Below, piece by piece: positions 24,726-35,700 of a DNA stretch of 64,000 bases (the first letter of the stretch is position 1; the number at the start of each line of letters is the position of its first letter). This DNA comes from Neolewinella antarctica (GTDB lineage Bacteria; Bacteroidota; Bacteroidia; Chitinophagales; Saprospiraceae). The position numbers and the translations under genes were made by a program. Where the stretch lies: positions 36,365-100,364 of the forward strand of contig NZ_JAATJH010000011.1 of assembly GCF_011927835.1 (NCBI RefSeq), read 5' to 3'. The notes under the pieces were generated by a model, which was given only the letters and a program-made list of their open reading frames with translations, did no database searches and was not told the DNA's origin.

Positions 24726-25427
24726 ATGGCTACGTCAAAACACCCAGTTGGTCTTTACCAGGAGTTACCGATTAAGCTCACCGCCCACGATATGTTTTTC
24801 ATCCACCGCAACCTGGGTCGCCCGCCGCGCTGGACTTTTCCCGGCGTGATCACCGGCTACGGCTTACGGTGCATTCGGCTGAGTTTTGAGAATTTCGATC
24901 AACTATGGCCTTTACTGGCCGAAGGGGACACGACCTACGTCGACGAGGAGTACCGGGAGCGGGCGGGGTTGTACGAAACGCTACTGCACCGCTACGGTCA
25001 CGACGTTTACAGCGGTAAGCACGGGGCTTGTGATTGGCTAATCGTGGAGACGGACAAAGCACCGAAAGCACCAACTAGTTATGATGGTTGGGCGCAAAGC
25101 GGGAACGTCAGACTAAGGGACGGGGAACGGCTGGTGGGTGTGCTGCACTTGCACGCGCTGAGTGCGGAGCGCCTTGGTTACGGGATGCCGAACCCTTTCG
25201 TCGGCGTTCAATTAAGTGACGCGGACCGGGGCCGGGGCCTCGGCGGGCGGGCGATCGGTTTACTGGAGTGGTTCGTAAGTAGTACTTACGAAGAAGCTAC
25301 CGGGGTCACGGCGCATATTTTGGCTGGTAATACGCGGAGTTTGCGGCTGTTTGAGAAGCTTGGGTTCGTAGAGAGTGATGCCTACGCGGGGCGGGCGGGG
25401 GAGGTGTTTTTAGTTAAAGAGCTTTAG
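24726..25427 (+). CDS. GNAT-family N-acetyltransferase
   Basis: 233 residues. The C-terminal half carries the GNAT fold: beta-4 region GVQLSDADRGRGLGGRAIG with the acetyl-CoA pyrophosphate loop RGRGLG, followed by ATGVTAHILAGNTRSLRLFEKLGFVES, the standard motif B with the N-x-x-S-x-x-L-F-E-K-x-G-F pattern. The N-terminal ~110 residues are less typical and may bind the acceptor. Acceptor unknown. Monocistronic, divergent from the hypothetical gene at 23949, with repeat arrays on both sides. Confidence 0.85.
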   Translation: MATSKHPVGLYQELPIKLTAHDMFFIHRNLGRPPRWTFPGVITGYGLRCIRLSFENFDQLWPLLAEGDTTYVDEEYRERAGLYETLLHRYGHDVYSGKHGACDWLIVETDKAPKAPTSYDGWAQSGNVRLRDGERLVGVLHLHALSAERLGYGMPNPFVGVQLSDADRGRGLGGRAIGLLEWFVSSTYEEATGVTAHILAGNTRSLRLFEKLGFVESDAYAGRAGEVFLVKEL

Positions 25428-25595
25428 GGCAGCAGAAAAATGTTATTAAGGCGTACGTTGAAAATTTACGCGCGTATGGACGTACTCGTCAGGTCATCGT
25501 GGATCATTCGGTAGATAAGTCGGGGGGCTCTATGCTTACAAAATAGCAAATCAAAATCGATGATTCACTTTGCTCTTACCCCCTACCTTGCACCG

Positions 25596-25677
25596 GTCCC
25601 GACTTAGTCGGGACGCAAAAACAGCCTATGGTCTATGGTCTGTAGTCCAATTACTCCAGACCAGAGACCCCAGACCA
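25596..25677. repeat. GTCCCGACTTAGTCGGGAC palindrome plus GGTCTATGG array
   Basis: 25596-25614 is a second copy of the 19-base palindrome (central base T), preceded by TTGCACC, the head of the dispersed 17-bp motif. 25627-25677 is a short array of GGTCTATGG/GGTCTGTAG units followed by their complement (CCAGACCAGAGACC). Together they occupy the gap before the pRiA4b gene and spuriously extend its frame upstream. Confidence 0.75.
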
Positions 25678-25691
25678 AAACCCCTTCCGCC

Positions 25692-27320
25692 ATGCACCCC
25701 CAAGTCTCCCTAATCCTAAAAACCTGCCAAACCGCCGCCGCCACCGGCATCATCACTCAGGACGACCATTTTCTTCAAGCCCTGACTAGCTACCGCGACT
25801 ACTTTACCGCCCTCACCACCGGCCGCGAACCAGCTAGCAGCGACTTCCCCGATCCCGTTGACCAACTACTCGACCTTCTCGAAGACGCCCTCGCCGACCG
25901 TATGGACTTGGGGCTAGATGACTTGCTCATCCCCGGTGAGTATCCATCACTCGATCGCCTGAGCGCGGACAGTTTCACCGAAATGCTCGACATGATCGAC
26001 GAAGCACGGGAGGCGGGGTACACCATACAAACCTGGTTGGCGGACATCAACCAGGTCATCAGCTTCGACTACCGCTGGCTACGGGATGCGCGGAGGATTC
26101 GGATCACGCCGAACCCGGTACGCCCGCTCGGTGAACGTTTGCTTGCCCCCGGCTCGGTCGGTGAGTTTGACCCGGAAGAATACGAGGACCAACTAGCCCG
26201 GCTCGTGCAGGATTACCCGGACCACCCGTTGGTCGTTGGGGAGCTGATCCAGTACAGCTCGGATAACAAAATATTGCGACGGGTCGAGCGGCATTTGCGG
26301 CCCCTGACCGACTTCCCTGCGGGTGAATTGGGTTTCTACCAGGACCGGGAGTACGTTTCTATCACGATGGCGCACGCCCGCGTGGCGGCGATGAATGAGG
26401 ACGTCGATGTTTTGTATGAGTGCGGCGAAGACCTGTTACGCCTCGGCGTCCCGAGTGATAACCTGATGATGATCGGGACTGCTATCGCCGCCATTATTAT
26501 TGACAATGGCAACCGGGAAGGCAACATCACGCACATGCTGGTGGGCCCACCGGCCCGGCCCAGTCATCCGCTGGCGAGCGCGCTCGTGGCCGAAAGCTTT
26601 TCTTTAGTCATGGAAGTAGGGCTCGGTCAGCTGGGGCTTTCCGAAAGTGAGTTGACTACCATGCGCATGCTCTCCGGGCTAGGGGACGGCGAATCGGACT
26701 CCGGGCCGCGCACTTCCGCTCCGGAGTTCCTGCAGGCCTTCGGGCCAATCGAGCCAGTGGCTTCTCCGGCTGATCTACTGCAAGTTCGGGTGGACCTACG
26801 GGGGGCTAAACCACCCATCTGGCGGCGTTTGACGCTACCGGCTACGACCTCAATGGCGGACCTTCACCGTATCCTTCAGGCCACTTTCGATTGGGAAGGT
26901 TACCACCTCCACAATTTTATCTACGGGCGGCGCTTTTTCGGACCCGCTGACGATCAATTTTCCGACGCCGAGCCGTACCACGATATCCGCCTCGGCGACC
27001 TGCTAGTCGAGAAAAACGATTCGGTCACGTACTGGTACGATTTTGGGGACGACTGGCACCACGCCGTCAAGTTGGAGAAGGTGCTTCCCCGAAAAGCAAA
27101 CCAACACCACGCTACTTGCACGGCCGGCCGCAACGCCGCTCCGCCGGAGGATTGCGGAGGGATCTGGGGGTACGAAAGCTACCTCGAAGCGCTGAAGGAC
27201 GGGCGAAAGAATGAGTATTATGAGGACGCAGTGTATGCGCTGGGAAAGCGGTTTGATCCAGCTGCGTTTTCGGTGGAGGAGATTAATGGGCGCTTGAGTA
27301 AGGTGGTTATTGCTGATTAG
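25692..27320 (+). CDS. Plasmid pRiA4b ORF-3 family protein with long N-terminal extension
   Basis: 542 residues from the ATG at 25692; the frame upstream of it reads through the repeat array and is not counted. The C-terminal ~190 residues are the pRiA4b_Orf3 domain: LLQVRVDLRGAKPPIWRRLTLPATTSMADLHRILQATFDWEGYHLHNF, then DSVTYWYDFGDDWHHAVKLEKVL and CTAGRNAAPPEDCGG. The N-terminal ~340 residues are helical with no known domain. The family is widespread and of unknown function. Stand-alone gene, bracketed by GGTCT-type arrays. Confidence 0.88.
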   Translation: MHPQVSLILKTCQTAAATGIITQDDHFLQALTSYRDYFTALTTGREPASSDFPDPVDQLLDLLEDALADRMDLGLDDLLIPGEYPSLDRLSADSFTEMLDMIDEAREAGYTIQTWLADINQVISFDYRWLRDARRIRITPNPVRPLGERLLAPGSVGEFDPEEYEDQLARLVQDYPDHPLVVGELIQYSSDNKILRRVERHLRPLTDFPAGELGFYQDREYVSITMAHARVAAMNEDVDVLYECGEDLLRLGVPSDNLMMIGTAIAAIIIDNGNREGNITHMLVGPPARPSHPLASALVAESFSLVMEVGLGQLGLSESELTTMRMLSGLGDGESDSGPRTSAPEFLQAFGPIEPVASPADLLQVRVDLRGAKPPIWRRLTLPATTSMADLHRILQATFDWEGYHLHNFIYGRRFFGPADDQFSDAEPYHDIRLGDLLVEKNDSVTYWYDFGDDWHHAVKLEKVLPRKANQHHATCTAGRNAAPPEDCGGIWGYESYLEALKDGRKNEYYEDAVYALGKRFDPAAFSVEEINGRLSKVVIAD

Positions 27321-27327
27321 GGTAGTT

Positions 27328-27380
27328 CGTGGTTTGTGGTCTCCTGCGACTAAAGACCACAGACCGCAGACCCTAGACCA
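27328..27380. repeat. GGTTTGTGGTCT hairpin array
   Basis: Units of the GGTCTGTGG family (27331-27352) face their complement (AAGACCACAGACCGCAGACC, 27353-27372), giving a hairpin just after the pRiA4b stop at 27320. Position suits a terminator, but there is no T-run. Confidence 0.65.
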
Positions 27381-27490
27381 AGCCCCCCCCAGGACAAACC
27401 GCCCAACCCCCGGACGAACTACCCGTTCACCCCGTTTTCCCTACCTATCCACGAAAAAAGCCGGTACATTACGTTCATCCTCAACCGGCC

Positions 27491-30400
27491 ATGTCAACAA
27501 GATTTTTGCGCACGCGCACTGCCTATTTATTATTCTACTACTTGATTTTATCGGGTCCCCTACTCTTTGCCCAGAGCGACGGTGGGGGGCCCGACTTTTT
27601 TTTCGAGCAGTTCCAACTCCCGCGCGGCCTCAATGGCAACCACGTGCAGGCCGTAGTGCAGGATTCCGTCGGGTTCATGTGGTTCGGCTCTCAGTCCGGC
27701 CTGCACCGGTGGGACGGCTACGAGATGCGCACCTACCTGCACGACCCGGACGACTCGACCAGCCTGGCGTCCAGCTACGTCGAGTACCTGTACGTAGGCA
27801 AAGACGGGAGCCTCTGGGTCGGCACCTACGGCTACGGCCTGGACCGCTTCGATTACCAGCGGGAGCACTTCGACCACATCGAGTACGCGACGGAAAGCCC
27901 CGAAATCAAAGACCAGGGCTACGTGGCGGGAATCACGGAGGACCGGGACGGTCACCTGTGGGTGGCTACCTACGGTGGGCTGTACCGCTACGACCTGGCC
28001 ACCGGTAAATCGCGAAGATTTCTGCACCAGTCCGACGATTATAACAGCCTCAGCCACAACCTGAGCCGGGTCGTTTACGTCGACCGGCAAGGAACCCTTT
28101 GGGTAGGTACCGGGATGCCGTGGGAAAACAACGAAGACGGCGGCCTGAACCGCTATCGCCCGGAAACGGAAGACTTCGTGCGCTACCTCCACGAACCGGG
28201 GGACACGGCCGGCCTGGCCAGCAACAAGGTGACGGCCATCTTCGAAGACTCCCGGCAACGCCTCTGGGTCGGTAGCGGCAATAACGGCCTCCACCTGCTC
28301 GACCGGCCCAGCGATGAGATCAGCAAGGTGTCCGGAAAGCTAAGCGACGTCCTTTCCCGCTTTTACAAGAACGAACAGCACGTACGCTTCATCTTTGAGG
28401 ACCGGGACCGCCGCCTTTGGGCCGGGTACTGGCGGGGGGGCATCACCTCCGTCGACCTCGCTACGGGGGAAGAAAGCTTTTACGAATACGAATTCGACGA
28501 CCCGAACGGCTTGCCGGAGCCTTACCCGTGGAACATCTTTCAATCCCGCGACGGCACTTTGTGGTCACTGACGGCCGGCCCCAACGCGCGGGTTTCAAAA
28601 CTGTTGGACAACGCTTGGACCGTCCACCCCCTCCCCGGCTTGATCAATGACGTGACGGCCTCCGGAGAAGCGCGTAACGGAGACCTCTGGCTTGGTAATG
28701 CAAAGCAGGAATTATCACGCTTCAACACCCGTACGTACGAAATTACCTCCGTCGGGGCGGCGGGCTTGATACCCAAGTATCCAGGAGAATTCGTGGAGGA
28801 CGAGAATGGCCACCTGTGGATGAATAACCGCACGGACGGCGGGGTCCTGCGCTACGACCCCGCAAGCGGGCAAAAGTGGTTGTACCCCCACGAGGCTTCC
28901 GACGAAAGCAGCCTTGGCCCCGGTATGATCATGGACATCCACCAGGACCGTAAAGGGGGCATCTGGATCGTGACCGGCCTGGGCTACCTCTGCCGCTACC
29001 GCCCGGAAATCGATGGATTTTCTAACTACCCGATACTGGACGTCCTGGGCCAGGATATTATAACGGAGTATTTTATTGACGTCAGCAATGCGGCCGACGG
29101 CGGAATCTGGATGATCGGGTCGGGCTTCGCGCGTGATAGTTTGGAGACAACGGTCCGCCGTTTCTCACCGGAGACGGGGACCGTTGACCTGGAAGTCGAT
29201 GCGGTGCCTTTCAGCAAGTATTTTTCCAGCGACGAGCGCATTCAGCAGGCGAGCAGCGATTTGGCGGGCAATTTGTACTTAATCACGGATCGCCACTTTA
29301 TTGCCATCGGGCCGCAGGGAGCGGATAAGCTAGTACTCGACGCGACCCACTTCGGGGCGGAAGGTTTTAATGACCTGATGGTCGACGGCCAACAGCGGGT
29401 GTGGTTGACTACCGACAAAGTACTTTTACTCGACTCCGACTCAGAGGGTTTTTCCGTCATCGCGACGCCCGGCAATTACTCAGACTGGGTAAGTCAGAAC
29501 GGGTTGGGATTTTACGCCAGCTCAGGGAAGATCTACACCGGCACGGACGAGGGCTTGCTGGAGATCGACCCCACCAAAGTGGGCCGTGTTTGGGATTCCG
29601 GCGCGGCCGCCAGCATGATCAGTGATTTTGCGTTGTTGGTAACTGGCCAGGATTCGAGTGAGTCGGTCGTCACGCTCCCGCCCCGTGGCAGTAGTCTACC
29701 CATCCGGCTAGCCCACGATCAAAACGCCTTCAGCATTCACTTCGGTAGTCCCAATTTCCGCACCTCGGAGCCCGGGCGACAGGAGATCAAACTCACCGGC
29801 TACGACGGTATTTGGCGGCCGGCACCCAGCAACGGCGAGGCGAATTACCTGGGGCTCAGCCCGGGGAAATATACGTTCGCGGTGCGTACGGCGAATGAGA
29901 ATGGAACGTGGGGCCCGTCGTCGAGTCTGGAGATAATTGTCGCCAGCCCCTGGTGGCTGACCTGGTGGGCCTACTTGGCTTATCTGCTCCTGACGGCAGG
30001 AGTGGTAACCTTGATCTATCGCTTTCAGCTTAAGCTGCGTCTCAACGAAGAAGAAGCGCGGCGAATTAAAGAACTGGACAGCGTCAGAACAAGATTATAC
30101 ACCAACATTACCCACGAATTCCGCACGCCCCTCACCGTTATTTCCGGCATGGCCGCCCAGATAGAATCCGACCCCGACCGCTGGCTGGGCGAAGGACTGA
30201 CGATGATCGAGCGGAACGCCCAGCGACTGCTCGGCCTGGTCAACCAGTTACTCGATCTGAGTAAACTCGACAACGGCAGCACCCGGGTAGACGCGCGGCG
30301 CGGCGACGTAGTGGCTTACCTCCGCTACGTGGCGGACAGCGTAAACGGGCTGGCCTCCCTCAAAAACATCGGCCTTCATTTCTACGCCGAGGAAACGGGT

Positions 30401-31684
30401 ATCGAAATGGACTTCGACCCCGAAAAGCTGCAACAGATCTTCGTCAACTTGCTGTCCAATGCCGTGAAGTTCACGCCGGAGGAAGGCAACGTGTACGTGA
30501 CGGTGCGGAAACTACCGGCGGGGGACCCGGCCAGCCTTCCTGGCAACGCCCCTACTTTGTACTTACACGTTCGCGATACCGGCCCGGGCATCCCTGAGGA
30601 TCGGTTGCCGTACATTTTCGATCGGTTCTACCAGGCGGATGATTCCGACACGCGGCGGGCGGAGGGCACGGGTATCGGTTTGGCGCTGACGCAGGAGCTC
30701 GTGCGGGTTTTACAAGGGAGCATTGTCGTCAGGAGTCAGTTCGGCCAGGGAACGGAATTTACCGTTTTGCTACCCGTAAGTACCCACGTCGATACTCCGG
30801 TATTGACTCTGGCACCCGTGGTTTCTCCCACCACCCCCGCTCCTCCACCCGACCTTGCACCCGCGACCTCGCACTACGATCCTGAGTCGAAAAACCCGCG
30901 CGTGTTGCTCATTGAAGACAACGCCGACGTGGTCGCTTACCTCGCGACTTGCCTGGGAGATGACTATGAATTACTCGTGGGTCGGGACGGGCAGGAGGGT
31001 CTGGAGATCGCCCGGGAGCACATTCCCGACCTCGTCATCACCGACGTCATGATGCCGCGCAAAGATGGATTTTCCGTCAGCCGCGACCTGAAGCGCGACA
31101 CCCTGACCAGCCACATTCCCGTCATCCTGCTGACGGCCAAGGCGGACGAACAAAGCAAACTCACCGGACTGGAAACGGGGGCCGATGCCTTCCTCACCAA
31201 ACCTTTTCACCGCCGGGAACTGCTGCTGCGGGTAGAAAAACTCATCGAGGGCCGAGCGCGGATGCGGGACTACTACCGGCGGGTGGCGGGCGCAAAAAAA
31301 AGCGCGCCCCGGGAAGCACCGAAGGAGGAGAATCGCCGGGAGCAGGAGTTCGTCGAGCAGTTGAGGACCACGGTGGAAGCGCACATGAACGACTACGAAT
31401 TTACCGTCGAAAGCTTCTGCAAGGAGGTCGGCATGAGCAGCTCACAACTCCACCGCAAACTGACCGCGCTGACGGGCCTTTCTCCGGTCCGCTTCATCCG
31501 TTACGTGCGCCTTGCCCGCGCAAAAACCTTGCTGGAAACCACCGACGAGAGCATCAAAGTAGTCGCCTACGACACCGGCTTCAGCGACCCCAGCTACTTC
31601 AGCCGCTCCTTCAAAAAGGAGTTCGGAATGACGCCCATGGAATACCGCGATCAACTGCCGGCACGGGAACGGGGGCCGGAGTGA
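27491..31684 (+). CDS. Hybrid two-component system protein (propellers, histidine kinase, receiver, AraC-type HTH)
   Basis: 1397 residues spanning the inner membrane. Signal peptide 1-28. The periplasmic sensor is a double propeller with repeats such as GFMWFGSQSGLHRWDGY, GSLWVGTYGYGLDRFD and HLWVATYGGLYRYD (about 50-730), then a Y_Y_Y domain and a membrane helix (WWAYLAYLLLTAGVVTLIY, about 823-841). HisKA contains NITHEFRTPLTVI (phospho-His about 875), HATPase the N-box NLLSNAVKF (about 987) and DTGPGIPEDRL. The receiver domain (about 1136-1255) has the phospho-acceptor in VITDVMMP (about Asp1185). An AraC HTH ends the protein. Such proteins usually sense polysaccharide fragments and control nearby uptake loci, but no SusC/SusD genes are adjacent. 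The 3' end overlaps the convergent protease gene by 74 bases. Confidence 0.95.
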   Translation: MSTRFLRTRTAYLLFYYLILSGPLLFAQSDGGGPDFFFEQFQLPRGLNGNHVQAVVQDSVGFMWFGSQSGLHRWDGYEMRTYLHDPDDSTSLASSYVEYLYVGKDGSLWVGTYGYGLDRFDYQREHFDHIEYATESPEIKDQGYVAGITEDRDGHLWVATYGGLYRYDLATGKSRRFLHQSDDYNSLSHNLSRVVYVDRQGTLWVGTGMPWENNEDGGLNRYRPETEDFVRYLHEPGDTAGLASNKVTAIFEDSRQRLWVGSGNNGLHLLDRPSDEISKVSGKLSDVLSRFYKNEQHVRFIFEDRDRRLWAGYWRGGITSVDLATGEESFYEYEFDDPNGLPEPYPWNIFQSRDGTLWSLTAGPNARVSKLLDNAWTVHPLPGLINDVTASGEARNGDLWLGNAKQELSRFNTRTYEITSVGAAGLIPKYPGEFVEDENGHLWMNNRTDGGVLRYDPASGQKWLYPHEASDESSLGPGMIMDIHQDRKGGIWIVTGLGYLCRYRPEIDGFSNYPILDVLGQDIITEYFIDVSNAADGGIWMIGSGFARDSLETTVRRFSPETGTVDLEVDAVPFSKYFSSDERIQQASSDLAGNLYLITDRHFIAIGPQGADKLVLDATHFGAEGFNDLMVDGQQRVWLTTDKVLLLDSDSEGFSVIATPGNYSDWVSQNGLGFYASSGKIYTGTDEGLLEIDPTKVGRVWDSGAAASMISDFALLVTGQDSSESVVTLPPRGSSLPIRLAHDQNAFSIHFGSPNFRTSEPGRQEIKLTGYDGIWRPAPSNGEANYLGLSPGKYTFAVRTANENGTWGPSSSLEIIVASPWWLTWWAYLAYLLLTAGVVTLIYRFQLKLRLNEEEARRIKELDSVRTRLYTNITHEFRTPLTVISGMAAQIESDPDRWLGEGLTMIERNAQRLLGLVNQLLDLSKLDNGSTRVDARRGDVVAYLRYVADSVNGLASLKNIGLHFYAEETGIEMDFDPEKLQQIFVNLLSNAVKFTPEEGNVYVTVRKLPAGDPASLPGNAPTLYLHVRDTGPGIPEDRLPYIFDRFYQADDSDTRRAEGTGIGLALTQELVRVLQGSIVVRSQFGQGTEFTVLLPVSTHVDTPVLTLAPVVSPTTPAPPPDLAPATSHYDPESKNPRVLLIEDNADVVAYLATCLGDDYELLVGRDGQEGLEIAREHIPDLVITDVMMPRKDGFSVSRDLKRDTLTSHIPVILLTAKADEQSKLTGLETGADAFLTKPFHRRELLLRVEKLIEGRARMRDYYRRVAGAKKSAPREAPKEENRREQEFVEQLRTTVEAHMNDYEFTVESFCKEVGMSSSQLHRKLTALTGLSPVRFIRYVRLARAKTLLETTDESIKVVAYDTGFSDPSYFSRSFKKEFGMTPMEYRDQLPARERGPE

Positions 31685-32597
31685 AGCGGTGTACGTAGAG
31701 CATCCGGCGGGGGTAATCGATGGTGAAGACCCAGGGGCCCAGAAATTCCCGCCCGAGAATGCCGTCTAATTCGGTGCCATAGATATCCTCCAGGTGGGAC
31801 AAATCGACCACGAGCGTGCCCATTGCCGCGCAAGTGTGACGTTGCCCCAGTAAAACTCGGTAAAGTTTCCCGCCCCTTATCCTGGCCGACCGTCCGTCGG
31901 CGGAGAGCACCCTAACCTTTCTTTCCCGCTTGAAATACGGTGTGGCGTGGTCGGCGTGGCGGGGGTCGAGAAGGTTATATTCCGCGCCGGTGTCCAGCCC
32001 CATGCGCAGGGAACGACCCGCCAACGTTACCTCAATTACGGGGATGAAATTTTCCAACTCAAAGGCGAAGCTGTCGGCGTACTGGCCGGCGAAGGGGCTA
32101 AACGCATTCGCCGGGCTGAAAACAACTACTTGATTCCGGTAGTCCAGCGTAATCGCGTAGGCTTTTAAGGTAGCGTGGCCGAGCAGGCCCAAGAGCTGGA
32201 AATCATGGTTGCGCGCCAGGTGTTCGAGGTCGACGACCGCCGCCCGGGTGGGCACCAATTCTAAACCACCAACGGATAGTTGCCGGACCCAGGCTTGGGC
32301 TGCCTCGACGTCTCCGAACAGACCCTTGGAATTAGTGTGATTGCGAGCGCAACCGGAGAAGTACTTTTGGTTAAGTACTAAGCCTTCGGCACCCGTATCG
32401 AGAATGAGTTTGCCCGTCCGCCCGTCGACGACGGCGTCGATCAGTAGCTGCCCGCCCACTTCCGTGAAGGGAATGACGGTGGAGTTTTGGGAACTGGCCT
32501 GCAGCGGGGTGGCCGACGTTAGCAGGAGTGAACAGTAGAGTAGAAACGGGATGAAGGAGGCGTTTGCTAACGTTCTCAGTCGAAATGAAGCGTACAT
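31611..32597 (-). CDS. Secreted retropepsin-like aspartyl protease with two DTG sites
   Basis: 328 residues. Signal peptide (FIPFLLYCSLLLTSATPLQA). Two aspartic-protease half-domains are visible: KLILDTGAEGLVL (Asp67) and MGLDTGAEYNLL (Asp202), each followed by the hydrophobic strand pattern (LLGLLGHATLKAYAITLDY; LDGILGREFLGPWVFTIDY). Both lobes thus come from one chain, unlike dimeric retropepsins. It is predicted periplasmic or surface-exposed. The last 74 bases, encoding the C-terminal ~24 residues, overlap the end of the convergent hybrid sensor gene; the fold core ends before this, so the tail may be variable. Confidence 0.82.
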   Translation of the reverse strand: MYASFRLRTLANASFIPFLLYCSLLLTSATPLQASSQNSTVIPFTEVGGQLLIDAVVDGRTGKLILDTGAEGLVLNQKYFSGCARNHTNSKGLFGDVEAAQAWVRQLSVGGLELVPTRAAVVDLEHLARNHDFQLLGLLGHATLKAYAITLDYRNQVVVFSPANAFSPFAGQYADSFAFELENFIPVIEVTLAGRSLRMGLDTGAEYNLLDPRHADHATPYFKRERKVRVLSADGRSARIRGGKLYRVLLGQRHTCAAMGTLVVDLSHLEDIYGTELDGILGREFLGPWVFTIDYPRRMLYVHRFTPAPVPVPAVDRGIPWASFRTPF

Positions 32598-32797
32598 TTT
32601 GGGCGGGTTTTCGCCGGGCCGCTAGTGACTCGGTCGTTATCCCAAAATTGGTGGCCGGTGTAGTTTTCGGCTTGGAGAAACTCGTTTTGTGGTGGACTGG
32701 GGTGGGGAAATGGTTAGGACATTTCCCCGGTATCAATTCTGATTGGCTCGTGAGTGTCTAGGCGAAATGTCCTACAAGAGTGCAACACCACCCTCAC

Positions 32798-35700
32798 CTA
32801 CAGCTTAACCAACGCCCGCAAATCACCATCCGACATCCGCCCCAGGAAGCTCCCGCCGGAACCGACACTCAAGTCCGCCAAATCCCGCTTACTACTGATC
32901 AACTCATCGATTTTATCCTCAAAAGTGTTCTCCGTCACGAGCCGGTGGACAAACACCGTCCGCTCCTGCCCGATCCGGTAAGCACGGTCGGTCGCCTGGT
33001 TTTCGACGGCCGGGTTCCACCACAGATCGTAGTGGACGACGTGGTTGGCCGCCGTCAGGTTCAGGCCGGTGCCGGCGGCTTTGATGGATAGTAAAAAGAT
33101 GGGGCAGGCGGGGTCGTTCTGGAAGCGGTCGACCATTTCTTCGCGCTGTTTGATTGAGGTACCGCCGTGGAGAAAGGGTGCTTTGATACCGAATTCGTCT
33201 TCGATCATCTCCGCCAGCAAATCGCCCATCTTGCGGTACTGGGTAAAGATCAACACCTTGTCGCCGGCATCCAGGATGCTTTCCAGGCGCTCACGCAGGA
33301 GCAGGGATTTTCCGGAAGCAGCAAAGGTGGGGCGGCCCGCCTTCAGGAATTGTACCGGGTGGTTGCAGCATTGTTTGAGGGCGGTGATGAGTTTGAGGAT
33401 CAAGCCTTGGCGGCCGATGCCTTCACTTTCCTCTACCCGCCGCATATTCTCGTCGAGGATGGATTGGTAGACGGCCGTTTGCTCCGGCGTTAAGGTGCAG
33501 GTTTCGGTCTGGACAATCTTGTCCGGTAAGTCCGAAATGATGGATTTGTCCGATTTTAGTCGGCGCAGTACGAAGGGCTCCGTCAGGCGGCGGAAGCGAT
33601 CGGCGACTACTTGGTCACGTTCCCCCTGGATGGGCCGGGCGTAGGTTTTTTTGAAGTAGGTTTTGGAACCGAGGAACTTTGGTAGTGTGTAGTCGAGCAA
33701 GCTCCAGTAGTCCAGTAATTTGTTTTCTACCGGTGTGCCGCTCATGGCGATCTTGATCGGGGCCTTCACTTTCTTGATCGCCTTAGTCTGTTTGGCGGAG
33801 GGGTTTTTGATGGCCTGCGCTTCGTCGATGACCATGATTTGCCAGCCGGAGCCTGCGAAGGTTTTTTCTTCGCTCCGCAAAACGCCGTAGGTTGTTAACA
33901 GTACGTCGTAAGAAGAAGTCTCGGGGATTTCTCGCGTCGATCCGTGGTAGATATGCGCCCGTAGTGCCGGGGCAAAACGCTCGATCTCCCGCCGCCAGTT
34001 ACCGAGCAAGCTCGTGGGGACGACTACCAGTGCTTTTTTCTTGTCCAACGCGCCTTCTTCCCGGTATTTTTCCAGCAGCGCAATGACTTGGAGTGTCTTT
34101 CCTAGTCCCATATCGTCGGCGATGATGGAACCGAAACCTAGTTGTGAGTTCGAGTAAAGCCAGTCGAAGCCCACCTTTTGGTAGGGCCGCAACGTAGCGT
34201 TGATTCCCGCCGGAACGAGTGTAATTGTCCCCTCCCGCAGCTTATTGATTTGCTTACGCAAGCGCGGAGAAAGCCGCACCGGCTCGCCGTCGTATTCCTC
34301 CGTAAAGACAGCCTCTAACCGCTCGTGCTGTTTGAGTTCCGGCGGACCGGCTTCCAGTTGGTCGAGTAGTTTGGCGATTTCAGCGGGGTCGACGAAGGCG
34401 TAACCTTCCTTGAGCTTGACGAGTCCTTCGGTGGAGTCGAGCAGTTTACGGAATTCCGCTTCCGTCAGGTCGTTTTCCCCGAGCGCCGCCTGCCAGTTGA
34501 ATTGGAGAATGTTGTCGAGCGAGATAATACCTGAGAGTTCGGAAACATCCTTGTCGCCCTGGCTGTCCGCCCGCAAAGCCAAGCTCGGACGGAGGAGTTT
34601 GCGCAGCGCCGTGGGGAGCATGACCGTCAAGCCGAGTGCTTCCAGCGCGGGTAAAGCAGCCATCAGCACCGGGGTAAATTCCGGAACGGAGTACCGTAAT
34701 GCTTTTTCACCTCCACCGGATAAATACCGCTCCAGGTCCGGAAAGTGGCGGGTCAGTTTTCCGAGTAGGGTGAGTACTTCCACGGAGTTCGCTCCCTGGC
34801 CCGCCTCCGATCTCTGCCACTCGTCGAACTTACTCGGCACCCAAGAGCGCGACGCGTCAGCAAGTCCCGTACTCTGTCGGGACGCCCTATCCTGAATCAG
34901 GATGTCGATGAGCAGATCATCTTTATCCTCCTCAATGCGGAAAACCGGCTGAAAAGCGCGCTCCGAAAGGTGTAATTCCGAGAGCCAACGCTGGATCGCC
35001 GCCGGGAAACCGGTCGTGCCAACCAGCGTAAACTGTTGAGGATTTTGCAGCAAGAAGAGTTTGCGGGCGGGCGCGTCGGAGGATAAGAGTGCATTCTGCA
35101 CCGCCGTTTGCACCAGCAGGCCGATCATCAGCGAAAGCAACGCCCGCGGGGCCTCCTTCGGCAAAAACTCCAGCGTTTCTTCCGCAGCGGAATAGTAGTA
35201 GAGCAGCGTCGGCGAAGCGAGCGCGTAGGTCCGTTCGAGCAGTTCGCGTGCTCGCTCGTCGTTGGTGGCCGGGACGTACCGCAGCAGGTAATCCCCATCG
35301 CCGCCGTCGAAAATTTCGGGCACGTAGGCGCGGGTTTCGGCGATGCGGCGGGCCAGTTGGAAGAAGAGTAACATTGTCCGCGCTTCGGCGTCGAGGTGGT
35401 GGCGTTCCTGGGATTCGAGGCGTTGGAGCCAGTCCACAAACATGGGTCGGCCGTCGATCCGTAGCAGTTCTTCGTCCTCGCCGTCGAAGCTGGCCAGGAA
35501 GTCGAAGGCCAGGTTTTGGTCGAGGTGGACTTCCAGTTTTCCACCGGGCGGAACCAGGTCGGCGGCAGCGTAAGTAGCGCGGCCGGAAGCGTATAGTTTT
35601 TCGGCGATCCGTGTGGTTTTGCCGTAAAGTGTATCGAGAAATTTAGTCAGGTTCCCGTCGCCGTCAAAAGATGGGTTATCGGGTAATCCGGCGAGTGCGC

